Assembly: GCF_000353285.1 (NCBI RefSeq)
Contig: NZ_KB731324.1
Span: forward strand, 4,854,577-4,918,576
Source of the DNA: Leptolyngbya boryana PCC 6306
GTDB lineage: Bacteria; Cyanobacteriota; Cyanobacteriia; Leptolyngbyales; Leptolyngbyaceae
DNA length: 64,000 nt
Direction: 5' to 3'
Every line of letters begins with the position of its first letter. The first letter of the stretch is position 1. A program made the position numbers and the translations under genes. The notes beneath the pieces were generated by a model. It was given only the letters and a program-made list of their open reading frames with translations. It was not told the origin of the DNA and did not search any database. This document shows, piece after piece, positions 27,248 through 34,953 of the stretch.

Positions 27248-27589
27248 ATGGCTATTGCAGTTGGCATGATCGAAACGTTAGGGTTTCCCGCAGTTGTGGA
27301 AGCCGCAGACGCAATGGTCAAAGCAGCTCGTGTCACCTTGGTTGGATACGAAAAGATCGGTAGCGGTCGCGTAACTGTGATCGTGCGAGGCGACGTTTCC
27401 GAAGTGCAAGCTTCAGTCGCGGCTGGAATTGAAAATGTGAAGCGCGTTAACGGCGGACAAGTTCTGTCAACTCACATCATCGCGCGCCCGCACGAAAACC
27501 TCGAATACGTGCTGCCGATCCGTTACACCGAGGCAGTTGAACCGTTCCGTGAAAGCGTGAGCGGCATCCGTCCGTTGAACCGTCCATAA
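27248..27589 (+). CDS. ccmK1: Carboxysome shell hexamer protein CcmK1
   Basis: A 113-residue BMC-domain shell protein. It is nearly identical to CcmK2 over 95 residues, but with LGFPA and a C-terminal tail ([14 protein letters not shown]) as in CcmK1. The ATG at 27248 follows GGAAGGGAG; the frame is open for six codons upstream. It likely arose by tandem duplication and forms mixed layers with CcmK2 (family knowledge). Confidence 0.95.
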   Translation: MAIAVGMIETLGFPAVVEAADAMVKAARVTLVGYEKIGSGRVTVIVRGDVSEVQASVAAGIENVKRVNGGQVLSTHIIARPHENLEYVLPIRYTEAVEPFRESVSGIRPLNRP

Positions 27590-27595
27590 TCCCTG

Positions 27596-27895
27596 ATGCA
27601 AATTGCGAAAGTTCGGGGAACCGTTGTTAGCACTCAGAAGGAGCCGAGCCTGAGAGGGGTAAAGTTTCTTCTGGTGGAATTCCTAGATGAGGAAGGGCAG
27701 CCACTTTCAGTCTACGAAGTGGCTGCGGACAACGTTGGCGCAGGGGTCGATGAATGGGTTTTAGTGAGTCGTGGCAGTGCGGCGAGACAGGTTCCCGGTA
27801 GCGAGAACCGTCCCGTCGATGCGGCTGTGATCGCCATTATTGATACAGTGAGCGTGGATAATCGCCCGCTGTACAACAAAGGAACTCAATACTAG
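27596..27895 (+). CDS. ccmL: Carboxysome vertex protein CcmL
   Basis: A 99-residue EutN/CcmL-type protein whose pentamers cap the icosahedral vertices. MQIAKVRGTVVSTQKEPSLRGVKFLLVEFLD, GAGVDEWVLVSRGSAAR and PVDAAVIAIIDTVSVDN are signature stretches. It begins 6 bp after ccmK1, so the two are translated together. Confidence 0.97.
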   Translation: MQIAKVRGTVVSTQKEPSLRGVKFLLVEFLDEEGQPLSVYEVAADNVGAGVDEWVLVSRGSAARQVPGSENRPVDAAVIAIIDTVSVDNRPLYNKGTQY

Positions 27896-27954
27896 AAGCT
27901 TCTCCCTGCACAGATTTAGCTTGCTGAATGTGCGGTTTTGTTAGGAGAAAAGAT

Positions 27955-29979
27955 ATGGCAGTCCGTAGCTATGCGGCTCCGCCTACCCCGTGGTCGCAAA
28001 CCCTAGCTGAACCGAAAATTGATGAGTCAGCGCAAGTTCACTCATTCTCAAATCTGATCGGCGATGTGCGGATCGGGGCGAATGTGTTGATTGCGCCGGG
28101 GACATCAATTCGGGCAGATGAAGGGAATCCGTTTTTCATTGGACAAAATTCCAAAGTGCAAGACGGAGTTGTGATTCATGGATTAGAGCAGGGGAGAGTC
28201 GTTGGGGACGACGGAAATTCCTATTCGGTCTGGATTGGAAACAATACTTCGATCACCCACATGGCACTGATTCACGGACCTGCCTATGTGGGTGACGGTT
28301 GTTTTATTGGATTTCGATCGACGGTGTTTAACGCCCGAATCGGAGAGGGTTGCATTGTGATGATGCACGCACTGGTTCAAGATGTCGAAATTCCGGCTGG
28401 GAAGCTTGTGCCGTCCGGTGCAGTGATTACCACCCAGCAGCAAGCCGATCGATTACCAGAAGTGAGTGAGCGCGATCGCGCCTTTGCGACTTATATGGTC
28501 GGTGTGAATTCGGCATTGAATGTTCCCAGTGCGAGAAATGCGGCTGTTCCGAGTCGGGATGCCGCGAATCAGTCCACAGCAGATGTTAAAGCTAGCAGTA
28601 GCGCTACAGAAAATGGGTCAACTATGAGCGGCGAAGTTATTAACCACGTTCGGCAATTGCTGGCGCAAGGATATCGGATCGGGTCAGAACATGCAGATAA
28701 GCGGCAGTTCCAGACCAGTTCTTGGAAAAGTTGTGCGCCGATTCAAGCAACAAACGAGTCCGGTGTTTTGGCAGCATTACAAGCCTGCCTTGCAGAACAC
28801 AGTGGCGAGTATGTTCGCTTGATCGGAATTGATACGAAGAATAAGCGACGAGTTTTAGAGGCAATTATTCAGCGTCCAGGAGACAAGCCTGTATCGTTGG
28901 GTGGCGGCTCAGGCTATGCGGCAGCTCCGTCTTATAGCAATTCGTCTTACAGCAGTCAGCCTGCTTCTAACGGCAATGGCTATAGTGCAGGCGGTTTAGA
29001 TTCGGCAGTTTTGGCTCAAATCCGCCAAATCTTGTCGAGAGGCGGACGCATCGGAACCGAACATGCTGATAAGCGGCAGTTCCAAACTAGCTCTTGGAAA
29101 AGCTGTGCGCCGATTCAGTCTACGCAAGAATCTGCGGTGGTCAGTGAACTGCAGCGCTGTTTGGCAGAGCATAGCGGTGAATATGTTCGCTTAATCGGGA
29201 TTGATACTCAGAATAAGCGTCGGATGTTGGAAACCATCATTCAACGTCCGGATGGTAAGCCTGTCGCTCAACCGACTTCGCATGTTGCGGCTCCGGCTTC
29301 TGCGCCTTCAGGTGGTAGCGGCGGTTCGACTTCGGGCGACGTTGCTGATCAAATCAATCAACTGCTAGCTCAAGGTGCAGTGATCGGTTTGGAATTTGCG
29401 GATGAGCGACGCTTTAAATATGGCTCTTGGAACAGTGCACCTCCGATTCAGGCGGGTTCTGCTTCGCAAGCCTTGGCTTCTCTCAATGCTTTCTTACACG
29501 AACACAGCCATGACTATGTTCGTTTAGTTGGCGTTGATCCGAGACAGAAAAAGCGTGTTGCTGAAGTCGTGATTCACCGTCCGGGAAAAGCTCATGCTTC
29601 TAACGGCAATGGTTACAGCGGTTCTGCTGCTTCTGAGCCTCCGATGTACAATGCACCTGCAAGCTACAAGTCTGAGCCTCCGCTTTATACGCCTTCTAGC
29701 AATGGTAACGGTCGTCTAAGTTCGGATACTGTGGATCAGATTCGTCAGTTTGTGCGTCAAGGCTACAAGATTGGGGTAGAGTTCGCGGATCAGCGACGCT
29801 ACAAGACCAGTTCTTGGCAGACTGCGACTTCGATTCAGACGAGCCGCGATGCTGAGGCAATCTTAGAGGTTGAAGCTGCGATCGCGAACTATTCTGGTCT
29901 GTATGTTCGTTTAATCGGAATTGATCCGAAAGCAAAGCGACGTGTGGCTGAGTTAGTGATTCAACAGCCAGGTAAGTAG
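27955..29979 (+). CDS. ccmM: Carboxysome assembly protein CcmM (gamma-CA domain plus four RbcS-like domains)
   Basis: Scaffold that condenses Rubisco and links it to the shell. The 674-residue protein has an N-terminal gamma-carbonic-anhydrase-like beta-helix (1-200; zinc His75, His102, His107 and Glu56 present). Four RbcS-like domains follow at about 225-310, 340-425, 460-545 and 585-670, joined by Gly/Ser/Asn linkers. The redox Cys pair ([10 protein letters not shown]...C.AEHSG) is present in the first two RbcS-like domains only. The C-terminal Cys pair needed for activity of the Thermosynechococcus gamma-CA is absent. The ATG at 27955 has AGGAG 8 bp upstream. An internal ATG at 28624 may give the short form. 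Confidence 0.96.
   Translation: MAVRSYAAPPTPWSQTLAEPKIDESAQVHSFSNLIGDVRIGANVLIAPGTSIRADEGNPFFIGQNSKVQDGVVIHGLEQGRVVGDDGNSYSVWIGNNTSITHMALIHGPAYVGDGCFIGFRSTVFNARIGEGCIVMMHALVQDVEIPAGKLVPSGAVITTQQQADRLPEVSERDRAFATYMVGVNSALNVPSARNAAVPSRDAANQSTADVKASSSATENGSTMSGEVINHVRQLLAQGYRIGSEHADKRQFQTSSWKSCAPIQATNESGVLAALQACLAEHSGEYVRLIGIDTKNKRRVLEAIIQRPGDKPVSLGGGSGYAAAPSYSNSSYSSQPASNGNGYSAGGLDSAVLAQIRQILSRGGRIGTEHADKRQFQTSSWKSCAPIQSTQESAVVSELQRCLAEHSGEYVRLIGIDTQNKRRMLETIIQRPDGKPVAQPTSHVAAPASAPSGGSGGSTSGDVADQINQLLAQGAVIGLEFADERRFKYGSWNSAPPIQAGSASQALASLNAFLHEHSHDYVRLVGVDPRQKKRVAEVVIHRPGKAHASNGNGYSGSAASEPPMYNAPASYKSEPPLYTPSSNGNGRLSSDTVDQIRQFVRQGYKIGVEFADQRRYKTSSWQTATSIQTSRDAEAILEVEAAIANYSGLYVRLIGIDPKAKRRVAELVIQQPGK
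28624..29979 (+). CDS. ccmM: Possible internal start for short CcmM (RbcS-like domains only)
   Basis: An in-frame ATG ([16 protein letters not shown]) lies exactly at the boundary before the first RbcS-like domain and would give a 451-residue product made only of Rubisco-binding modules. Other beta-cyanobacteria make such a short form (M35/M58) by internal initiation. No strong ribosome-binding site is visible upstream, so this is a candidate only. Confidence 0.45.
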   Translation: MSGEVINHVRQLLAQGYRIGSEHADKRQFQTSSWKSCAPIQATNESGVLAALQACLAEHSGEYVRLIGIDTKNKRRVLEAIIQRPGDKPVSLGGGSGYAAAPSYSNSSYSSQPASNGNGYSAGGLDSAVLAQIRQILSRGGRIGTEHADKRQFQTSSWKSCAPIQSTQESAVVSELQRCLAEHSGEYVRLIGIDTQNKRRMLETIIQRPDGKPVAQPTSHVAAPASAPSGGSGGSTSGDVADQINQLLAQGAVIGLEFADERRFKYGSWNSAPPIQAGSASQALASLNAFLHEHSHDYVRLVGVDPRQKKRVAEVVIHRPGKAHASNGNGYSGSAASEPPMYNAPASYKSEPPLYTPSSNGNGRLSSDTVDQIRQFVRQGYKIGVEFADQRRYKTSSWQTATSIQTSRDAEAILEVEAAIANYSGLYVRLIGIDPKAKRRVAELVIQQPGK

Positions 29980-29987
29980 TAACTCCA

Positions 29988-30668
29988 ATGCAATCGCCGC
30001 CCCTACAACTATTGCCCGTGAGTACGACCCACTATTATGTGAGTGGTGATGTCACGATCCATGCAGGGGCAGCGATCGCACCTGGAGTTTTGCTGCAAGC
30101 TGATCCGGGTTGCAGCATTGTCATCCATTCAAGCGTTTGTTTGGGTCTTGGATCGGTGATTCATGCCCATTCGGGAGCGATCGAAGTCGGTGAAGGAGTG
30201 ATCGTTGGGGCCGGCGTGTTGCTGGTTGGCAGTTTGATTGTTGGCGATCGCGCTTGTGTCGGATCGGGAACGACGGTGATGAATCGATCGATTGAGAGTT
30301 TGTCGATCGTACCTCCGGGATCTTTGATGGTTCAGCAAGCGAATGTCGAGGAAGTTGCAGAGCCAACTGAAGAAGTATTTGAGCCTGGATTTTGCCCGCC
30401 TCCACCTGAGCAAAGCAGTGTGGAAGAGGCTCCAAAAGATAATAATGGTTCAGCACCAGCAGTAGAGACGGCTGAGACGAATGAATCGAAACCGGATGCT
30501 GAGATGAATGGATCGAAGCCGACACCAGAGCCGCAGGAGTCGGATGAGATTGACTCGCCTAGTTCGCAAAATGGGCAGGTGTATGGACAGGCGTATGTAA
30601 ATCGGTTGTTAGGGAAGATGTTTCCGAATCAACAGCGATTGGATGGAAATGGTCGATCTTCTCAATGA
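29988..30668 (+). CDS. ccmN: Carboxysome assembly protein CcmN
   Basis: Bridges CcmM to the shell. Residues 1-120 are hexapeptide repeats (VTIHAGAAIAPGVLLQADPG, GEGVIVGAGVLLVGSLIVGDRACVGSGTTVMN) like the CcmM N-terminus. About 125-195 is an acidic, low-complexity linker. Residues 198-213 (VYGQAYVNRLLGKMFP) are the amphipathic encapsulation peptide that binds CcmK2. It begins 8 bp after ccmM and ends the operon; no clear terminator follows in the 115 bp before the convergent CBASS gene. Confidence 0.94.
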   Translation: MQSPPLQLLPVSTTHYYVSGDVTIHAGAAIAPGVLLQADPGCSIVIHSSVCLGLGSVIHAHSGAIEVGEGVIVGAGVLLVGSLIVGDRACVGSGTTVMNRSIESLSIVPPGSLMVQQANVEEVAEPTEEVFEPGFCPPPPEQSSVEEAPKDNNGSAPAVETAETNESKPDAEMNGSKPTPEPQESDEIDSPSSQNGQVYGQAYVNRLLGKMFPNQQRLDGNGRSSQ

Positions 30669-30783
30669 GTCTAATTTTGTCTCTAGAGTCGTCTAATTCT
30701 AGTATTTCACAACTCTAATTCCCAGGATTGATGCATATCCAAAACTGAAAACCTTGATCGTTATGCATGTAAAAGCTAGTTTT

Positions 30784-32145
30784 TTAGACTACATTAATGT
30801 AAACAGAATCTGTTGCAACTACGGAATCTCTGTAGATCGCATAGCACTCTACATAGTGCTTCCCTTTATACAAAGTCCACTCAAACTTTACTCCATCGCC
30901 TTTATCGTTTTCGAGTTGCCCTCTCATAGCATTGTACCGTTTAGCCTCACTACCACTATTTTTAACTTTCCATTTGAAAAATATCCCTTGCGGTAAGTTA
31001 CTTTTGTTCCTATTGACCATAAATGTAAGGCCTTCGTTTTTTCTATAAACATATGGTCGGAATCCTCCTGATGATCTGTCAGGTGACACTGCTATTTTCA
31101 AGCTCCACCGATCATCTAGATTCATTGGGAACTGTTCGCTGATAAATTCTTCCTGATTAATCCTTGAATCGTGTCGAGAAGCTTTTACATCAAAGCTTTG
31201 ATAAGCAGAAAAGCTAGCCATTGTCTTCTGAATTTCGCCAAAGTCTTCTCCGAATATTTTTCTCCATTTCTTTACAGCTTCATTGATATCACTCTCTTCA
31301 TATGCGTCGTTAATCCACGTGTTGTAGTTGCTAATCTTGTTTCTAAAATTCGAGTATCGATCTTGATTCCAATGTCTGTTAAAAAATTCTGTTGGCAAAA
31401 CAGGATTGACTAATATTTCATCTGTTAGATTTGGTCTATTCTGCAAGTAGTCATTGAGCCTATTGAATAGAGTTTTCAAACTTGTAGACAGGTTCTTATA
31501 ACACTCTGGATTAAAATAATTATCGTATTCGTTAACTTGTCGCCCTATCAGAGAGGTTAGAAGTACAGACTTAATTGAAAAGGTAAGCTTTGAATCTCGC
31601 AAATACTTCACCAATCTCACAACTTTCGTTAAATACTGGTTAGTAGTGATCAAGTTTTTCTTTTCAAACCACTGCGCGTAACTATCTCCGTCAGTGTCTT
31701 CAAACTCATTGCTATTTTTATTCATGACCTTGCCTACACCATAAATTGAAATAGATGGCACTAGGTCAATATGAAAATCGTTTGCATAATCAATAGTTAC
31801 ACATCGAGATTTACCTCTTCTATCCACTAAATCTGCGTATCTTATAGTACTCTTGAATTCTTGATGTAGATTGTTTAAATAGTCTTTAGGTTCCCATCCA
31901 TCAAATTTACGAAGTGAGATTAACAAATCCACGTCAAAATCTGAATCACCAAATGGTTTGATAATTGTCTCCTGCCTGTATGATCCCTGCGGCGTTATGT
32001 CTATAATGCTGTCTTTAAATAGGTCATTTCTTCGTAGGAAGTTCTCCATAGTTTTGATACCCGCCTTAGCTACTTCAAGTCTAGTCGGATTGAGATTCAC
32101 TTCGTCTTTAAGAAAATCTCTAAAGAAATCATTAATATTCTTCAT
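30784..32145 (-). CDS. CBASS CD-NTase (cyclic oligonucleotide synthase) with C-terminal sensor domain
   Basis: Makes a cyclic nucleotide signal on phage infection. In the 453-residue protein GS(54-55)YRQET...DFDVD (Asp71, Asp73) and FHIDLVP (Asp127) form the polymerase-beta-like active site, all intact. The helical SMODS core runs to about 300. The C-terminal about 140 residues (WSLKIAVSPDRSSGGFRPYVYRKNEG... onward) look like the AGS-C sensor domain. It follows capV by 42 bp on the same strand. Base composition is AT-rich with no CGATCG core seen. The nucleotide product cannot be read from the sequence. Confidence 0.88.
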   Translation of the reverse strand: MKNINDFFRDFLKDEVNLNPTRLEVAKAGIKTMENFLRRNDLFKDSIIDITPQGSYRQETIIKPFGDSDFDVDLLISLRKFDGWEPKDYLNNLHQEFKSTIRYADLVDRRGKSRCVTIDYANDFHIDLVPSISIYGVGKVMNKNSNEFEDTDGDSYAQWFEKKNLITTNQYLTKVVRLVKYLRDSKLTFSIKSVLLTSLIGRQVNEYDNYFNPECYKNLSTSLKTLFNRLNDYLQNRPNLTDEILVNPVLPTEFFNRHWNQDRYSNFRNKISNYNTWINDAYEESDINEAVKKWRKIFGEDFGEIQKTMASFSAYQSFDVKASRHDSRINQEEFISEQFPMNLDDRWSLKIAVSPDRSSGGFRPYVYRKNEGLTFMVNRNKSNLPQGIFFKWKVKNSGSEAKRYNAMRGQLENDKGDGVKFEWTLYKGKHYVECYAIYRDSVVATDSVYINVV

Positions 32146-32187
32146 CTATTTCCTCTGATTTAAAAAGTGGGAAGAAGTCTTTAAGTT

Positions 32188-33093
32188 TTAAGCGAGAAAG
32201 CTTTGAATATTATTAATTTGATATGTAAAAGTTTGATCTGCTTTACTTTTTAGAGAATCTAATATACTTAGACTGTCCATAGCTAGTTTCACATCGCTGT
32301 TGAAATTCAATCTGAGATATTGATCATCTCTCAAAACTAACTTGACCATGTTTTCAGAAGAAATCGATTGTAGATTTAGAATTGTGTCAACTAATTTACT
32401 GCCTTGCCAGCCGTTAGATAGCCCCCATTTTCGATCCTCAGCCCCATCAATCTCATAGTAGCGATGTCCAATTCCAGTCCCAACAGAAAGAATTTTTACT
32501 TGGTCTTTGTCAATTTTAAGTTTACCAATCGCTTCAATCAGACCAACTAAAGCGGGGTTATTAGCCCACAAGCCACCATCTACAAGTAAGTAATTATCTA
32601 CTCTACTGGGATCAAAATATGTAGGGGCAGAGCAAGAAGCCAAAATGGCATCGACAATTTTAGTATTTTTATCTCTTATAAACTCATCTAAATATGATGA
32701 TTTAAAGACGAAAACCTGACCGTTAGCTATGTCTGTCGCAGGGATAACTAATCGAGTATCTTGCACGTCAGAAAGCGTTTTATTTCCTAGCGCTTTATTC
32801 AGAATTTTCTCTAAATATCTTCTTGAGTATTTGCTTTTATAGAGTCCATTTAGACTAAAGCTATTAGGAGAAAAAATCTTCTTGCCCTCAACCTCGTAAA
32901 GCATTACTACCTTTTCAATTGGATAATTAATTGCGAGAGCGCTAGCAATTATTGATCCAGTGCTAGTACCAATAATCAGATCGAAATGTTTGGAGAAAAC
33001 AATTCCCAATTCCTCATGAATTCTTTTAAGTATATAAGCAGCGTACAACCCTCTAATGCCACCACCATCGATAGCTAAGATCTTGAATGCCAT
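32188..33093 (-). CDS. capV: CBASS effector CapV, patatin-like phospholipase
   Basis: A 301-residue patatin phospholipase, expected to degrade the inner membrane when it binds the cyclic nucleotide made by the next gene. AIDGGGIRGLYA (oxyanion hole, 8-19), IGTSTGS (nucleophile Ser44) and VDGGLWANNP (Asp172) complete the Ser-Asp dyad. It has no signal peptide or membrane helix. It is first in a two-gene operon with the CD-NTase; no Cap2/Cap3 accessory genes are present, so this is a minimal type I CBASS. Confidence 0.9.
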   Translation of the reverse strand: MAFKILAIDGGGIRGLYAAYILKRIHEELGIVFSKHFDLIIGTSTGSIIASALAINYPIEKVVMLYEVEGKKIFSPNSFSLNGLYKSKYSRRYLEKILNKALGNKTLSDVQDTRLVIPATDIANGQVFVFKSSYLDEFIRDKNTKIVDAILASCSAPTYFDPSRVDNYLLVDGGLWANNPALVGLIEAIGKLKIDKDQVKILSVGTGIGHRYYEIDGAEDRKWGLSNGWQGSKLVDTILNLQSISSENMVKLVLRDDQYLRLNFNSDVKLAMDSLSILDSLKSKADQTFTYQINNIQSFLA

Positions 33094-33267
33094 TGATCAC
33101 TTTGAACGAAAGAACAAATCTACTAAAGAATAGCACTTTTGTTCAGATACATGAACACTGTAATGCGTGAAAAGATAAAAACATCCTTAAGGTTAGTGAA
33201 GGTAGTGTTCTAGATGTGTGGATATATGGCAGAATGAAAACGATGTGTTAGAGGGCTGAGTCTAGAG

Positions 33268-33555
33268 ATGGTCCTAGAACCTGTTCAATGTCCCGATTGC
33301 CAGAGTGTGGATGTCGTTAAGCATGGTCGCAGTGCTGCTGGAAAACAACGGTATTGTTGCCGTAACTTAGAGTGTTCGAGACGATCATTTATCTTGAACT
33401 TTAGCTATCGAGGACGACTGCCTGAAGTCAAAGCGCAAATCAGCGACATGGCAATCAACGGCAGTGGTATTCGTGATACCGCCAGAGTGTTGAAGATTAG
33501 CCCAACGACTGTGATTGAAACGCTGAAAAAAAGTCAAGTCAACTTGAACAAGTAA
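33268..33555 (+). CDS. insA: IS1 InsA-like zinc-finger/HTH protein
   Basis: A 95-residue DNA-binding protein: CPDCQSVDVVKHGRSAAGKQRYCC gives the Cys-rich zinc finger, followed by a helix-turn-helix (GSGIRDTARVLKISPTTVIETLKK). InsA alone acts as repressor and inhibitor of transposition by binding the ends. The frame ends in NLNK, just after the A7 run where ribosomes may shift. Confidence 0.88.
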   Translation: MVLEPVQCPDCQSVDVVKHGRSAAGKQRYCCRNLECSRRSFILNFSYRGRLPEVKAQISDMAINGSGIRDTARVLKISPTTVIETLKKSQVNLNK

Positions 33556-34013
33556 ACATAAGTCTGCTCGAACAGCACCAACCGGATAACACTGCAGTCA
33601 TGGTCGTCAGAGTCGAGGCGGCGGAGATGGACGAGATGTGGAGTTTTGTCGAGTCAAAGCAGCATCAACGATGGTTGTGGCACGCGATTGACCATCAAAC
33701 TGGAAAAGTCCTTGCCTATGTGCTAGCCACCCATGAAGACTCAGCTCTTAAGCAACTTCAGCAACTGTTAGCTCCTTTTTCGATTCAACGGTTTTACACC
33801 GATAGTTGGGGAGCTTACTTGCGATTGCTAGATGAGCAGCACCATACGGTTGGCAAAGCCAACACACAGCGCATTGAGCGGAAACATCTAACTTTGAGAA
33901 CTCGGATCAAGCGGCTTGCCAGAAAGACGATCTGTTTTTCCAAGACTGAGAAGATGCATGATACTGTGATTGGATTATTCATCAACCGTCATGAGTTCGG
34001 GCGAGCAGTATAA
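33528..34013 (+). CDS. insB: IS1 InsB-like DDE transposase (expressed as InsAB' by -1 frameshift)
   Basis: Catalytic part of the IS1 transposase. From the A7 run (33526-33532) the -1 frame stays open (KKSSQLEQVN...) into VRVEAAEMDEMWSFVESKQHQRWLWHAID, then FYTDSWGAY and the RIERKHLTLRTRIKRLARKTICFSKT block. These supply the DDE residues and the IS1-type C-terminus. An internal ATG at 33600 exists, but by IS1 precedent the active enzyme is the InsA-InsB' fusion of about 248 residues. Confidence 0.88.
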   Translation, partial: KKSSQLEQVNISLLEQHQPDNTAVMVVRVEAAEMDEMWSFVESKQHQRWLWHAIDHQTGKVLAYVLATHEDSALKQLQQLLAPFSIQRFYTDSWGAYLRLLDEQHHTVGKANTQRIERKHLTLRTRIKRLARKTICFSKTEKMHDTVIGLFINRHEFGRAV

Positions 34014-34042
34014 CGTTATGCCCACACATCTAGAACACTACC

Positions 34043-34338
34043 GGTTAGTGAATTAAGACTTATTTTTCAAATACTCTTCAACATGAAATAAAAATCTAAG
34101 ATTAGATGCCTATCTTGAAGAACCTGCGGTTTTTACGAAAGCATTCGCAGGAGGATGAGGCGAGTTTAGTGGAGAGGTATAAGGTGTGAAGTGCGAGGGT
34201 CCAGACATGAGGCAATTGTACGATTTACAATCGCAGATTGATCGATTTAACCGGTTGAGTTGTGATCGCAAACTAACCTGCTAGAGCATAAAACTTAAGA
34301 AACTACGGGGCGCAGGTGCGAGATGATCGCTCAATCAG
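34043..34338. other. Gene-poor gap between the IS element and the Tab2 gene
   Basis: 296 bp following the right target duplication. Only very short frames occur (for example 25 codons from ATG 34207, MRQLYDLQSQIDRF). I see no RNA gene, clear promoter or terminator. It is the sequence that was continuous with the region upstream of capV before the IS inserted. Confidence 0.4.
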
Positions 34339-34809
34339 CTAGACACCTTGACTTCTCAGTAACCAAAACCCCGTATAGGTCATGCCTGAATCATCAGGTT
34401 CAACTAACAAAAAATGTAATTGCTTACTTTCTTGCTTCCGTTGTTCAAACAATTGAGCAGCACTTCGCATTTCTGGATCATCAAAGGTCGCAAGAATCCA
34501 ACGATCGAGTTCTCCCGCATACAAAACTAGCCCGTCTGGTGTTCCTGCGATCGCATTCATTGATCTCGGATCATTGGCTTGAATCCAACGGGCTAATTGC
34601 ATCGATCGTCGTCCCCCGTCAATCACGACACCCGGAATTTGTGCCGTTGATGCAACTCCTAAATTCAAAGGATGCAAAGCTTCAGGCATATCTACGATCG
34701 GGATTGTCCGGTTGGAAATTGTTTCAACTAAATCACTCGATCGTAGAGAAGCAAATCGCCACTGTTCTCCCCAAAGATTATCGGGCAAGGGCTGAGGAGG
34801 ATTACGCAT
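34339..34809 (-). CDS. Tab2/ATAB2-type RNA-binding protein, C-terminal half only
   Basis: A 156-residue protein matching the C-terminal half of Tab2/ATAB2, which in algae and plants activates translation of the photosystem I mRNA psaB. Matching blocks are LPDNLWGEQWRFASL, IPGVVIDGGRRSMQLARWIQ and LHFLLVEPDDSGMTYTGFWLL. Full cyanobacterial proteins are about 280 residues. Here an in-frame TAG lies 6 bp before the ATG and only 144 bp separate it from aspS, so the N-terminal half is not encoded locally. It may be a truncated remnant or a stand-alone domain. Confidence 0.75.
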   Translation of the reverse strand: MRNPPQPLPDNLWGEQWRFASLRSSDLVETISNRTIPIVDMPEALHPLNLGVASTAQIPGVVIDGGRRSMQLARWIQANDPRSMNAIAGTPDGLVLYAGELDRWILATFDDPEMRSAAQLFEQRKQESKQLHFLLVEPDDSGMTYTGFWLLRSQGV

Positions 34810-34953
34810 AAACTAGCAAAGTGCAGAACAGAGCCTATTCTACCTGTTTCTTAGGGTTGCTAGGCGATCTATCAACTTTGCTCGATCTCAGATCGGCATA
34901 ATCCACAGAATGAGTCTCGACTTTATCCCTAAGTTGAATAAAGTCGAAACCTA

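Larger units (their letters stand above)
33201..34042 (+). mobile_element. IS1-family insertion sequence, intact
   Basis: 842 bp. The terminal inverted repeats (33201-33221 and 34022-34042) are identical over 21 bp and begin GGTAGTGTTCTAGATGTG. Both sides carry the same 10-bp target duplication GGTTAGTGAA (33191-33200 and 34043-34052), within the 8-10 bp usual for IS1. Inside are insA and insB frames joined by an A7 slippery run. Perfect ends and duplication indicate a recent, potentially active insertion. Confidence 0.95.

Noticed and set aside
34120-34300. Short frames between the IS and Tab2 genes
   Set aside because: Below 30 codons, no ribosome-binding site, no recognisable product.
34323-34811. 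Plus-strand 162-codon frame
   Set aside because: Opposite the Tab2-type gene, which has clear family blocks; this frame has none.
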